DNA of 64,000 nucleotides from Hippasteria phrygiana (GCA_037893225.1 JAZGUH010000206.1:124001-188000); one strand, 5' to 3'; positions 1 to 10,890 are shown, numbered from the stretch's first letter. Numbers and translations: made by a program. The notes: generated by a model not told the origin, from the sequence alone.

Positions 1-330
1 ATGCACCTACATGTATGACCCACGTTTGGTTTCAATATTTTTCAAATAGGACCAATTTTACATGACCTTTGACCTTGGTATGTTACCTTTGACCTCATTA
101 ACAAATGAAGGTTTCCATGTTACATGTATAACTCACGTTTGGTTCCAATTGGACCAACTTTTCAAATGGGGCCAACTTTACATGTTCAGCCCATTTTACT
201 ACTAGACCTCAGATGACCTTTTACCTTGGTATGGGATCTTTGACTTCATTAAAATATGAAGGTTCCCATGTTACATGTATATTATATTACCCACATTTGG
301 TTCCAATTGGACTTTTCAAATGACACCAAA
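1..330. repeat. Degenerate tandem repeat, about 2.4 units
   Basis: Phrases such as CACGTTTGGTTCCAATTGG, TTTTCAAATGGGGCCAA, CTTTGACCTTGGTATG and ATGAAGGTTCCCATGTTACA recur in the same order, beginning near 1, 117 and 266. The units are about 120-150 bp and diverged by small indels. No coding potential is seen. The repeat probably continues left of the window. Confidence 0.6.
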
Positions 331-353
331 TGAGAGCAAAAACTTAACGGTTC

Positions 354-688
354 CAGGGTTCGCCGTTAACACTGGTCCGCTGGCCAAATGCCAGTTAAAA
401 CGGTGGCGGACTAGTTAAAACCCTCTCCAAAAAGTCTGGCGGGCCAGTTAAAATCCTCCATGGTATAGTGCATGCATAGCCAAACGAATGCACGTAGAAA
501 ATTATGCCAGCTTAAAGGCTGTTCCATTTATTTTAATTATCATTTTTTATGGAGCTTTTTCTACCACCTCATAATTAAAAAAAGTACTTGAGAAAAAGTG
601 GACCAGTGAAAAAGCTGGCGGACTAGTTAAAAGTCCAACTAACAAGTCCGGCCGGCCAGTGAAAAAAAAAAGTTAAGGGGAAACCCTC
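354..688. mobile_element. hAT-like foldback MITE, copy 1
   Basis: The left end reads CAGGGTTCGCCGTTAAC and the right end reads GTTAAGGGGAAACCCT, so the ends are inverted. Both arms carry repeated phrases built on 'ACTGGTCCGC...GGCGGACTAGTTAAAA'. The length is about 335 bp. The same family occurs at 30899-32492. Ends starting CAGGG are typical of hAT elements, but no convincing target duplication is seen at this copy, so the superfamily is inferred. There is no ORF. Confidence 0.6.
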
Positions 689-851
689 TAACCTAAAACT
701 TGTATGGTCACACGGTCACATCGACATAATTCATGACTGGTAAAAAAATAAGTGCCCCCAAAAACATTCGTTTAGGCGACACAAAAAGTGACTTGAGAGC
801 TATTTTTCATCAAGTCCCCTTATAAAAAAAAATGCATGCGCATGAATACAG

Positions 852-1184
852 TACATTGCAATTAAAAGTTAACCTCAAAATGGGAATTTCTCTTCACACT
901 TTTCCTCTTCCCAGGGAATTTATTTTTATTTTACAAAATGTTAATTTTCTTTTTCCAAAGTCAGAAATTTGTTTTACCCCTTTTCACAAAGTGGGAAAAA
1001 AAATTCACACCTTTTCACACAAGTGAGAACAGATTTTCGTGCCTTTTCACAATAAGTGGGAAAATAATTTCCCACTTGAATTTGCAGGGGGGAAAAGTTG
1101 TGTGAGAAATGTGAAATGGGAATGTAAATGTGAATGCGAATTCTTTTCACAAAATTTCCCATTCCCATTCAATTGCAATGCACT
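852..1184. repeat. Foldback repeat rich in TTTTCACA/TGGGAA
   Basis: CATTGCAATT near 855 is mirrored by AATTGCAATG near 1170. Between them, short units like TTTTCACAAAGTGGGAAA repeat imperfectly on both strands. This gives a folded, low-information segment of about 330 bp. It looks like a non-autonomous element; no family is recognised. Confidence 0.45.
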
Positions 1185-1322
1185 ATAGGATTCTACACAC
1201 ACGAGTTTAGCACATAATTTCTTTGCTAGCTCGGTTAGCACAGAACTGCAGGCCACTAGCATACATGTACAACATGTACAAGGTATTCCGGGTTCGGTGA
1301 AATTGGGCCTTGCTGTACACAG

Positions 1323-1645
1323 GGCATCCAAATTGTTCAGTTGCAACACTTTTGCAAAGCGGCATAAATGAACTCAATGCACTCATAAAGACACCCAGAT
1401 ACCCCTCTGACTGGGAGAAACCATATTTCACCACCACGCTCACACTCAAGACTAACCACTCACCTACTCCGAGGGAGGAACATAGCCTGGTCAATGAAGA
1501 CGGAGCCAGAGAGAAGGATGTACCAGCAAGTACTGCGATCATCTCGACTGTGGGAGAAGTTTCGGATTTAATCATTAGTCACATGCGGCAGTTAAAGGGA
1601 ATGGACAGTGTGTGGATCGTCATTCCAAAGAAAATGAGGGCTTGA
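1323..1645 (+). CDS. Probable last coding exon of an unrecognised gene (C-terminus)
   Basis: An open frame runs from an AG acceptor (GCTGTACACAG, ending at 1322) to TGA at 1643-1645 and encodes about 107 residues. The composition looks like real protein: balanced, with segments such as ALIKTPRYPSDWEKPYF, an acidic/polar stretch, and a tail ending WIVIPKKMRA. Two AATAAA signals follow within 320-460 bp, as expected for a terminal exon. The opposite-strand frames over the same stretch are shadows. I do not recognise the family, and upstream exons should lie left of the window. It could be a pseudogene fragment, but it has no internal stop or frameshift and no repeat-like neighbours. Confidence 0.5.
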
Positions 1646-1964
1646 GCAGTGGATTTGTATTATAAGTACTTACTTGTGTAGATGGAATTTGTGTCGATGA
1701 TGAGCCTGTGAATTTTCTCTACAGGCTCCCGAAAATTACTAAATATGCATTACTTTATACACTGGGACTGGCAAAGAAAATGTCTTTTAATTGTTTAAGT
1801 AGTTGTGTAGTGATGGGCAATTCCACGGTATTACATTTCAGAAGAATTTGGGCTGTATTTTTACATGCTGTGGATTAGTCTTATTGCCTACGTGTATCTG
1901 TACAAGTACTTGATTACAAACACTTTTATATGGTCTGGTGGTTATACCCCTGGAATCATATCAA

Positions 1965-1970
1965 AATAAA
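1965..1970 (+). terminator. Polyadenylation signal AATAAA (first)
   Basis: A canonical AATAAA in the context TCAAAATAAAACATTG, about 320 bases after the stop codon of the exon ending at 1645. Confidence 0.4.
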
Positions 1971-2096
1971 ACATTGAAACCTCCTACTTGTGGAAAGATC
2001 CAAGGCCAAAAATGTGTCGGTAACAGAATTACGTCAGAAAATTATGGATTTTCTTACCATAATTCTATGAAATCTACATGTATTATACATTAAACC

Positions 2097-2102
2097 AATA
2101 AA
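2097..2102 (+). terminator. Polyadenylation signal AATAAA (second)
   Basis: A canonical AATAAA in the context ACCAATAAAGATATTCC, followed about 20 bases later by a T-rich stretch. It is a plausible alternative 3' end for the same transcript. Confidence 0.4.
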
Positions 2103-2120
2103 GATATTCCAAAACGTTTT

Positions 2121-3600
2121 TTTGTTCCTTGCTACATGTACATGTACATGTAAGCCAAACTTAGCCAATCTGGACATCTAATTTAATGGTGATTTGATCA
2201 ACTTTAAAATGAGTAATTATACAGAATTGCCTAGGTGTGGATTGGGTTGTCAATTTATACATACATGTACATGTACATACAGTACCTACATTGTACGGTC
2301 AATGGGTCCCCCCAAAAAACAAATACACGGATTTATCACAAGCTCATGCTTATTTCTAGTCGGACTGATTATACCGGTATCTTTGAAGGAGGGGAATCTT
2401 AAAGCTCAGTCTACATGTAGTAGAATAATTAAGATTATTTCTTTACAGCTTCATCAATGATTTTTCGTTTTAACTGCAAGCCCACTAAGATTTTGGTAGG
2501 GAACAATGTACATGTACATGTACCTTCAGATACCTTATTCACACTACATGTGTTATCCACCTTAATCAATTTGAAAATACGTGTACATGTACATATGTAT
2601 AAACGACTCTCACTTACATTTGCAACAATTTGCATGCATTTGGGGTAGATTTAGAAATCCAATTCTGGCATCTACACACCACAAATAATTTGTAACAATT
2701 TACAAAAAAACAATGACGTAGAAATGTTTCAATGAAATATGAACAATGTACATGTATGTATACATGTATATTGTAGATCCACATGTGATTTGCCATTGTG
2801 TTCAAAGTCATGGACAAAGCCTACATGCATGACATGTAGAGTTCACAAACATGCAAAGAAACGGAGGATCACACAGGTCATAATGCAAAGGTCAGCTGAA
2901 AAGTAAACAACATTTTAACATGTTTATAAATTGGCCCACTGGAAAAACCGGTTGACAGTAATACCTCTATGGTGTACAGGCAACTCGCAAACGATTCCAC
3001 ACAAAAATCTGGGCATTCCATGGGAAAAATGGGGGCGGTGAAGCACTTGTGACACAGCAAACATTATTAACCCTAATCCCTTCAGGTTTTCTCTAGGCAC
3101 CCTGCTGAATCCAACAGAATCCAACAGAATCAAACAACTGAAAATTGGGAAGCCTGCTAAATCTGACAGAATCCAACAGATAGATCAAAAGATTTTTGTT
3201 CACAGCACACACACCAACGAAATGGCTACGGCTCTTCACCGTAGCCCGATCAAATAACTTTGTTTCCTGAAAATAGAGATTGAAGAAGGCAAACGAACAA
3301 AATAATGCAGACACATAATTTGTATTTATAAGCATTTTTGACGTAAAAAGTGTTTTCGTGAAACTTTCTTTAATAACTTGTTGATAACTTCATGGTCGAG
3401 CCTTTAAAATAGGGAAGCAGAAAATGTCTGTGTCATCACAGTGACAGTAAAAAGACAGAAGTTAAAAAAGCAACCATTTACTGCCCTGTTTGTAGGGCTA
3501 ATGTACTATACATGTAGTGCAAAAAGTGGCCTACAATGTGGCCTAACAGAAATGGCCTAACATTTCTGGCAAGTGGATATTTCCAAAGCTGTGACCGTCG
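2121..3600. other. Non-coding stretch with ATGTAC tracts
   Basis: No exon is supported here. Runs of ATGTAC/TACATG occur near 2133-2152, 2262-2276, 2508-2522, 2583-2592 and 2748-2770. Around 3105-3185 the phrase GAATCCAACAGAATC repeats several times. The short open frames in this interval are low-complexity readings of these motifs. Confidence 0.6.
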
Positions 3601-3644
3601 AAAGTGGAAACAAATTAGGCATATTTTGACACGTAAAATGCAGG

Positions 3645-3915
3645 ATGTCGGCCAGGTGTGTCGTTGCAGGCTTCAGTAATATACACAAAGAAGTTGTACA
3701 TTCCCCAAAGGCGAGGGGATTGTGGAAAGTTTGGGCCTCAAAAGTCCGGCTGAACAGAGCGAACTGGGATGGGTCGGGCCGTCGCCATTAACCAGCATTA
3801 TATGTAGTGCTCATTACACAATGTACACTGCTAACGACTTCTACTCCCAGTTAGGGGTTTCGAAGAGGATAATCCTAAGGCTGAAAGAAAATGTCATTCC
3901 AGCAAAAAGATTTTT
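3645..3915 (+). pseudogene. THAP-domain (C2CH zinc finger) pseudogene fragment
   Basis: An ATG at 3645 opens a frame starting MSARCVVAGFSNIHKEVV with W residues spaced as in THAP domains, and ends at TAA 3789-3791. The reading continues in another frame (+2) with ICSAHYT, a following DFYSQLGVS, and LRLKENVIPAKRFF. Together these follow the THAP layout: N-terminal C..C, a central tryptophan, C-x2-H, then a basic segment ending in a conserved Pro. The second expected Cys is Phe, and at least one frameshift is needed. THAP domains are DNA-binding modules of P-element transposases and of animal THAP proteins. This copy is dead and is probably transposon-derived. Confidence 0.55.
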
Positions 3916-4039
3916 CCTATGCTGCTGCCTGGGAACTTTGATTGGGAAATTCAAATTCTTGGGGTGTATGCCTTTGTATAATTTATGTAATCCTAGAATG
4001 GTAAGGAGCATTCAAACGTTCGCATTGTGCACGCCAGGA

Positions 4040-4660
4040 ATTGTGCTGCAGGGCTTGAAATGAACGACGGCCACGACGGCCAGTGCCGTCGTTGCCTTCT
4101 TACTGGCCGAGGTGCCCCACACAAAATCTCCGTCTTCACGGCCAGTTTTGCCTTGCCCCAAATTTACCTTGGCCGTCGTGCCCTTTTTGCAAAAACACAG
4201 CCACTACAATCCTTCATATATCATTTGTTTTTTCGATGTCATCCCAGCCCTTCATAAAATCTCGCTGCACAACACGTTGGCGATCGCGCGTACAGAATCA
4301 CAGCACATGCACACAAACTATTAATCTGGTCCAGTTTCAGAGTGTGCCGATACTTCAAGCATCAACACCCCCACCGCAAGATTAAATGTGTGTATTCGTA
4401 CGTACACACAAAGCAGCAGGAGTATGTACATGTACGGCAACATTTACGTGCAGTCAACTGACTTTCTTTTTCTCAGTACTTGCACGTGTGCGCCTCACAA
4501 TACACATCGATGTTCGTGTACGAGGAAACGCGCTCTTGTAGGCGGCGCTATGAAGCACGCCTTCGGCGCGCTACATACGTACAGTAACTTCATGAACTTT
4601 GGTCACAACACGCGGTGTTCCGATTGTCAAAAGTTTCGATAGAGAAAAAATCGATAGAGA
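4040..4660 (+). repeat. Dispersed repeat family A, copy 1
   Basis: This segment matches 33990-34800 in inverted orientation. Both contain 'GACGGCCAGTGCCGTCGTTG', TGGCCGAGGTGCCCCACA, 'CCACTACAATCCTTCAT', TATTAATCTGG-like text, CCCCCACCGC, and 'ACTGACTTTCTTTTTCTCAG'. Several frames stay open in both copies (Cys/Pro-rich peptides), but the reading frames shift between copies, so a protein is not supported. Confidence 0.65.
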
Positions 4661-4858
4661 AAGAAGATTTCTGCACGTTAATTCACAGAACTTGATCTAT
4701 TTTGTCTGTGTATGCATTTTCCGTGTTCATGAATTTATTTCGAGGTTGTACCGCTTGTACACCGCAGCGTGTTTCCCCGACATTTCCTGCCGCAACACGA
4801 GGTTTATCGCCCGCCACACAAAGTGCATCATGCACGCTAATTACCACCGTACGATAAA

Positions 4859-4884
4859 CCATGGAGAAATTTATTTCTCCATGG
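4859..4884. repeat. Perfect short palindrome CCATGGAGAAAT..ATTTCTCCATGG
   Basis: The two 12 bp arms CCATGGAGAAAT and ATTTCTCCATGG face each other across 2 bases. It resembles the CCATGGAGGAAGG palindrome at 21359-21404. Confidence 0.6.
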
Positions 4885-5194
4885 ATAAACGGACAGTGTT
4901 GGCCAGTTTCCCATCATGGTTAGCGTTATGGTTAGCGTTGTGCATAGTGATGTGTACGACCTACATTCTCCATGATTTTTAAGAATTATCGACCGTAAAT
5001 ATTTTTGACATTAATTAAGGCAAGTTTTGATAATTTATTTTGGCAATTTTTTGTTATAGCTTTCGTAGCGTAAACAGAAACAGTTTAGGCTGAAATTCAC
5101 ATATAATTGAATACCCATGTGATCGGAAGCACTATGTTTTTGGCCTCAAAGTCTTACTCTTACTCTTAGTTAAATACATTTTGAACGGAAAAAA

Positions 5195-5345
5195 AATCAA
5201 CAGTGCCGCGCCCTCCGTGCCCTTTCTGCAGATATAATTTGGCCTTGGTGCCCTACTTACTGGCCTTGGTGCCCTCCATAATTTTGCTTTATTCAAGGCC
5301 AAAGTGGCCTTGCCCTAAAAATTACCAAATTCAAGGCCTGGTGCT
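5195..5345. repeat. TTGGCCTTGGTGCCCT-rich repeat
   Basis: The phrase GGCCTTGGTGCCCT occurs twice and inverted forms (AAGGCCAAAGTGGCC) follow. It echoes the CTTGGCCGTCGTGCCC text of family A at 4165-4185 and may be another module of that family. Confidence 0.4.
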
Positions 5346-5940
5346 GTCCTCATCAAGCTCCATTATTGCTGTCTTCTCTCTGGACTTTTGGTTCATACAT
5401 GTAGGGAATAATTATACCAACTTCCTCCTCTGGGTCAGATAGGGACAAATCTTCTTCTGAAAACTTCTGATAATTTTGCCATGTTTCTCGGTTTGGTCGT
5501 ACACGCGCTATACGTATTGTGCATGAACGGCTGGCCGGCCTTCTGTAAATGACGGGATTTTTTTTTAGAGGCGGGGCAACTGGCTCGATATTTTACACTT
5601 AAAAAGGTTTGTATTACAATAAAATGCAAAAGATCAATTAAATATTTATTGATTACAACTCTAAGCGATGCATTATTCCATTTCTGTGAGTTTTGTTTTC
5701 TATTTTGGTGACCCTTTAAGTAATAACTTATGAACCTTTACTTGGTGAAAATACAGCAGACATGATGGGGGAAAATTGTCATAAAAGACAAAATCCAAAT
5801 ATTCTTTAGTAATATTGACAAATAAAATGAGTGGTTCATACACATGCCCTCAAACTTTATAATATTGCAACTGACCAACTGAGTGATGACTTGTAGTCTA
5901 GACAGCATTCAAAGTAAATGTACATTGTATTGTTACTTAC

Positions 5941-6068
5941 CAGTACAAGATGTCATTCGCATCTCGCTTGACGTAGCGGACAGTCTTCGCTATTTCCCGT
6001 AGGGCGGGTTCACGGAGGGACCTCAAAGCTTCCAAGGTGTGTAGGAAGGAAATGATATAATCTAGATT
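5941..6068 (-). CDS. Internal exon: cyclic-nucleotide-binding-like segment, RapGEF type
   Basis: On the minus strand an acceptor (CTTTTGTGTAG) precedes 128 nt that are open in only one frame. They are closed by a strong donor (TACTG/GTAAGTAACA). The peptide begins NLDYIISFLHTLEALRSLR, continues EPALREIAKTVRYVKRDAND, and ends ILYW. The order (Leu-rich helix, '..L...LREIAK..RY.K....DILY') fits the start of a cNMP-binding domain, and the LDxI..FLH..EAL lead-in recalls the RapGEF (Epac/PDZ-GEF) family. The exon enters in phase 0 and leaves in phase 2. The neighbouring exons are not visible, presumably because of long introns. I am fairly sure it is an exon and only moderately sure of the family. 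Confidence 0.65.
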
Positions 6069-6359
6069 CTACACAAAAGAACAAAAAACAAACACGACGA
6101 ATATAAACAACATCGATCATTACACCAAGTTTTTTGCCAGTATTTGGAAACGGTGTCTAAATGTGCTGTAAATTGAAAAATACACACATGTGTAGGGTGG
6201 TCATTTTATTCTCCTTTTGCATGTAAACAACAAAAACTACAGGGTGTCCATTCCAAATGAAAAACAAGGAGACTTTGGGATACCTAGACACTCCTATGAC
6301 TAAAGCCACGATGGACACACTAAAAAAAAACCAGGCCTACAATGTACATGTACAGTACA

Positions 6360-6590
6360 GCCCACAAGTAGTTTCAAGAACGAGCGAGGAACGAGGGAAA
6401 TCTAACGAGCGAGTTGCGTGACGCGTGCGAGGCCCCTCGCAATAACGAGCGAGGGGCTCCCCTTTCTTGCGAGTAATTTGCGAGACGAGTGATTATTTTG
6501 CGAGCGCAAGAAGACGTACACGTTGGCCACTCGTTACGGCCGGTGCGGCCCTCGCTCGTTATTCAGTCCCCTCGCAAAATGTGAATCGGA
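6360..6590 (+). repeat. Left inverted end with CGAGCGAGG motifs
   Basis: AGCCCACAAGTAGTTTCAAG, then AACGAGCGAGG and many CGAGCGAGG/CCTCGCTCG words. The reverse complement of the same outer sequence and motif-rich arm is at 15738-15949. The two ends could bound one large element of about 9.6 kb or be two solitary copies. No transposase is visible between them. Confidence 0.55.
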
Positions 6591-6979
6591 TGACACGGTT
6601 ACGCACGCACAAACATACACGTACGCAGTACGTACAGACTTTTGGGAACAGGTTATTCCGTTGTCCGAGTAACTTGGACTAAATAAACTGGCATTTTTAA
6701 CAACGGTCATTGAAAGAGTCGGTCTAAAATCCGTACAAGTACGGCACAAAAAGTGTATGTCTCGCACATAAGAGCGAAAGAAAATTGCCAGTTGTAAAAC
6801 GGAAACTAGTCCCTAGTAGACTAGAAGAAAGGATCTTTGCAAAAAGTGACGTACTGGGCCGGAAATGGCAGAGCAGCCATTGATAAAAAAATTGCATTAT
6901 CGATTAACATGTACATGTACGTGTGGCGTTTGAGACGTAATATTTTGTATATAATTCTAATACATTAAGTATTTCGTGA

Positions 6980-7325
6980 TACGTAGTGGCTATTTTTACA
7001 GCAGCCGTAACGCAACTTTCAAATGCTATGGTTACGGCACACATTGCGAACGTATATAAGTTTTACAATTGCCCCTCCTGTCAGCTCGCTTCGGTAGCTC
7101 GAGCGGTAGGGCGTCAGATTTGAGAGCCCGGAGACCCCGGATCGAACCCCACTCGACCACGGATTTATTTTTCTAATTTTTGTTTCTCCGAAAAGTTTTC
7201 TTAAGTTTTAGGTTTTTAATCAAATGGTTATTTCTATTTAAGTAGATTTTATTTTCTTTCCTTTGATTTCAGTGGTGTTGGAGATTTTTTTTTTTAAAGG
7301 AAAATAAAGTCCAAACGATTTACTG
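6980..7325 (+). mobile_element. tRNA-derived element, copy 1 (CCGTAACG family)
   Basis: It begins GTGGCTATTTTTACAGC with GCCGTAACGCAACTTTCAAAT, then a tRNA-like stretch, then a tail 'TTTTAGGTTTTTAATCAAATGG'. The same order occurs inverted at 7975-8205 and 8355-8730, and a head fragment lies at 8225-8270. Copies in both orientations within 1.8 kb make a local palindrome-rich cluster. Confidence 0.65.
7084..7160 (+). other. tRNA-like sequence (SINE head), not a tRNA gene
   Basis: An A-box-like TAGCTCGAGCGG and a B-box GGATCGAACCC lie at tRNA spacing. The acceptor stem does not close cleanly. The same tRNA-like block occurs in degraded inverted copies at 8030-8110 and 8505-8600, so it is a repeat component. 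Confidence 0.6.
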
Positions 7326-7397
7326 ATTCAGTAATGTCCTAAAAATTGAGATTGATTCAACATGGCAGAGGGTAAATACGGAAGTACGACTACGTCT

Positions 7398-7521
7398 GTT
7401 AACGATTTAATAAATCGTTAGAAAGATTTAGCTAAATCGTTTGAAAGATTTAAGTAAATCGTTTGAACAATTTTAAAAAATCGTTTGAACGATTTATTAA
7501 ATCGTTTAAACGATTTAGCAG
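7398..7521. repeat. Tandem palindromic AAATCGTTTGAACGATTT repeats
   Basis: About seven imperfect units of the dyad AAATCGTTTGAACGATTT follow one another, forming a stretch that can self-pair in many registers. No coding role is seen. Confidence 0.8.
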
Positions 7522-7799
7522 CTAGGAAAAAATATTTCTCACTGTCCCTTCCCGGGCTTCGTACTAACGCATTATATGATGCGTAATTTCATATTAATAT
7601 GAAACTGATAGTAATTTTTTTAAATAATCTTAGCGATGGTACAGTTCGCATAGTCATTAATTAAACACCTCTAACAAAATTGGGAGGGGGGTGGGGGAGT
7701 AACGATCATACATCATGACTGCAGTCATATATAGTCTCTGGAGGGAAAAGGTTTATGTATATATTTTAAAGACATATGAAATATTAAATCATCCGCAGA

Positions 7800-7884
7800 G
7801 TACGAGTTGACCTGGGTACGAGTTGACCTGGGTACGAGTTGACCTGGGTACGAGTTGACCTGGGTACGAGTTGACCTGGGTACA
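7800..7884 (+). repeat. 16 bp tandem repeat, five units
   Basis: The unit TACGAGTTGACCTGGG is repeated five times almost perfectly. The high identity suggests recent expansion. Confidence 0.92.
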
Positions 7885-7974
7885 ATTAAAAATGACACAA
7901 AGTCTGAACAGCTGTTGCTAGATCAGTTAACCCTCAATAAAGATGGTTTTATATGACTAAAGTGAAGACAATTA

Positions 7975-8275
7975 AATCTACTTAAATAAAAATAACCATT
8001 TGATTAAAAACCTAAAACTTAAGAAATCTTGATCCAGGGACCCCGGCCATCAAAATCAGACGCCTTACCAATTACGCTACCGAAGCAATCCGGCAGGATA
8101 GACAGTTTTAAATTTGATATACGTTCGCATTGTATGTCGTAACAATAGCATTTGAAAGTTGCGTTCGGCCGCCGTAAAAATAGCCACTGCGTTCAATAAA
8201 ACACAATCGTAATAAACATAACACGGGCTATTTTTACGGCAGCCGTAACGAGACTTTCAAATGCTAGGTAAAAAA
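7975..8275 (-). mobile_element. tRNA-derived element, copy 2 (inverted) plus a head fragment
   Basis: The tail (AACCATTTGATTAAAAACC), the tRNA-like block (around 8035-8100) and the head (CGGCCGCCGTAAAAATAGCC) appear in reverse order relative to 6980-7325. A partial head in the opposite orientation follows at 8225-8270. Confidence 0.6.
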
Positions 8276-8354
8276 CTGTCTAGTTCCCCGACGTAATAGT
8301 ATTCAACGTCACAATGTTTGCTGTTGGAACCAGACTATCGACTAAATGATGCTG

Positions 8355-8730
8355 CTCGGACTTTATTTCCCTTTCTACAAAAAATCTCAAAAACCACTGA
8401 AATCAAAGAGAAGAAAATTTAATCTACTAACGTTAGGCCTAAATAAAAATAACCATTTGATTAAAACTTCAAACTTAAGAAATCTTTTCGGAAAAAAATA
8501 ATCGGACAGCGCGGCAATGGATTCGATCTCCTCCATGATTAGATCCAGGATCCCCAGCTATCAAAACCAATATGCCGTACTAATTAAGCAGCCTAAGCGC
8601 TCTGGGCCAGGACAGCTCAGTTGTAAATCTGATATACGTTCGCATTGTTTTTACCATGCCGTAATAATAACATTTAAAAGTCGCGTTACATACGGCTGCC
8701 GTAAAAGTAGCCACTGCGTATAAAACATAA
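8355..8730 (-). mobile_element. tRNA-derived element, copy 3 (inverted)
   Basis: It starts GGACTTTATTTCCCTTT, the mirror of the end of copy 1, carries a degraded tRNA-like block near 8510-8600, and ends GGCTGCCGTAAAAGTAGCC. It is more diverged than the other copies. Confidence 0.55.
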
Positions 8731-8739
8731 AGTATGCGC

Positions 8740-10270
8740 AAATATACTGCCTGCGCGAAGTTTAATTCTGCGAAGACCACGTTGGTGATCACTGCCGTAC
8801 GTGCTCTGCGTGACGCAAGCTGATTGGCCGTTGCCTATGACTTGACGCGGCATCGGCCAATGACGTTTACGTTAACAAGTACATGTACAACGTGCAATAC
8901 TTAGATCCTCAAGGCATGTAACGTGCAATTCTGAGACCCCCTAGCCTTGAAACAAGACGTCCGCTTGTTTCTACTGCGTACAGTTCGTGCTCTAGTGCAT
9001 GCAGCACGTACGTGACTACTAAAAAGGGCTGTACGTGCCTCTGACATGCATGAAGCCAAACCGCATTGAAACAAGGCTACTGTGCTGTCAACATTGCGCA
9101 CTGGTAAGATATGCCGCGTTGGCGCTGCCCAGCTAGCTCTTTCGCTGGGGGAATTACGAACTACCAATACCATGGAGGAACTACATGTGTACACTTGTTT
9201 GATTTTGTTTTCATTGCAGACGTAATTTTATTTTACAAACTGCAAGTTATCCAGCTGCAACACCCATGGGGCTACGACGTGTTGCCCCGGCCTGGCCCCC
9301 ACCACTTTCCCGTTATATGCAAGCATCCGGCCTAGACCACATGCTCGCTCGTGGGGGTGGGGCTCGGGCTACACTCCATGTACACGTACAAGGACGTACC
9401 GCGCTATGCATGGCGCAGCCCACATTCAGTGCGATACAGATATTTCTCTATTTAAAGAAACCTCCTGATTTGAACACGTCTTAGCCTACTTGTTACAATA
9501 TTTATCATTACAAAACAACATTTGCATCCTTGCGCAGTTTATCTGCAGGAGGCACGAACCACGTGCGAGCAGCCCCAAGGGGAAAGTGCAGAGAAGCATT
9601 TCTCAATGAATGGTTCAAATGGATACGCCCACTAATTTGCATAGATTTAAATATAGCTTAGTGTACAAAAAACACATTTTGAGAAGTTTTTAGGGTCAAA
9701 TTATGACAATTACACCGGGGGTAACCAAATGGGTACCAACAGTTGTTTAAGTTTTGAAAACAACTTCTTTGCAATACAATTGGAATAATTTGGTCCAATT
9801 CTGGTGAAAATTTAAATTTTCAAGCTGCTACCATGGATAGGAAATACACCATTTTTTAAGACTATAAATAGATCGCCTGTCTCATGTCACTTAGTGAAGG
9901 GCAGAGTGCCGGCGCTGCCCGCCATGTTTGGGGTTCATGGCTTAATACGTCCCCCGCAATACCAAACATCCGCTGTCCCTTTAACGGAGTGCCTACTTAA
10001 ATACTGTTTTATTAATAATGTTAATAATATGTCAAAACCAATCAGAATAGGAACGGAGGAACAGCTGCAAAATTCGTCAGGGGTGAATTGTAAGCGATTT
10101 TTGAGATTTTTGGAAATTTACTATAAATGTTGAAAATGTTCTGTAAAATTTTCTAACTGAAATTTTAGTTCGACAAAGTATTTTGTAAACACTTTTAAAG
10201 AGGCATGATAATTTCACAAAACGATGCCTTGTTCGAGATTTTGCTTGGAAATGACGCCAAATTTAGCTTA
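8740..10270. other. No supported gene
   Basis: The short open frames here have no domain or splice support. An ACCATGGAGGAAC motif sits at about 9169. An AT-rich stretch spans about 9600-9860. Otherwise nothing is recognised. Confidence 0.5.
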
Positions 10271-10274
10271 TCGA

Positions 10275-10890
10275 GCTCATTATAAAATTGTATTATGGAA
10301 ATAAAACTAAAGTTCTTTTTTGGATTCTTGTCAGACCCAGCACCACCATATTTAGATGAAATCAGAAAACGTTTCATTTCACTTCTGTTGTGGCATAGCC
10401 AAGCAGAATACAGCGTTTTTACTAAATCTACAAAATGTTGGTATAATCTTTCTTTTCATTTGGAGTATTAATACAGTTACTGCCATCTTGAATTTTTGTC
10501 GATGCGCTGTATACAGTGCTCTTTGACGTTCGTAATTAGCAACCATACAGAGAACACTGTTCGCGGGCGAATACACCCAATGTGTGTATAAATTATGTAA
10601 AATGTGGACAAATTACATGTAGTCCAAAAAGTTACAACTGAATGTGGAGATATGGCCTACAAGACTGAAAAGAGATCTTAAAAAGGCAGTGGATTTTACA
10701 TACATATACATGGAACTCAAATGGAGGTCTTCTAAACTTGAAATTCCATATTATTACAAAACATGAGGATATAATTTCCCAGAAAAAGGCACCTCAAAAT
10801 ATTTAACATGAAAAGCGTGATTTTCAGAAGAAAACCTAGCATTCATCAAAAATTTCAAAGCTCAGGAAAAGACTTAAAACTATATCTCAA
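10275..10890 (+). repeat. Dispersed repeat family B, copy 1
   Basis: It shares TCTTGTCAGACCCAGCACCA, GAAATCAGAAAACGTTTCAT and GTGGCATAGCCAAGCAGAAT with 12635-12805. It shares CTTTCTTTTCATTTGGA, CTGCCATCTTGAATTTT, GAGAACACTGTTCGCGG and AAAATTCCATATTATT-type text with 11840-12290. The blocks are in different arrangements, so one family has been rearranged or nested. Confidence 0.65.

Larger units (their letters stand above)
1646..2120 (+). other. Probable 3' UTR of the gene ending at 1645
   Basis: This is non-coding, AT-rich, apparently single-copy sequence directly after the stop codon. It contains two AATAAA hexamers. An ATGTAC tract begins just beyond it, at about 2133. Confidence 0.45.

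Noticed and set aside
1207..1575. 122-codon minus-strand open frame
   Set aside because: It overlaps the better-supported plus-strand terminal exon and lacks domain or splice support.
7084..7160. Plus-strand tRNA gene
   Set aside because: The acceptor stem does not pair and the block is shared by neighbouring repeat copies.
7800..7884. CRISPR-like array
   Set aside because: The units are directly contiguous with no spacers, and the genome is animal-type.
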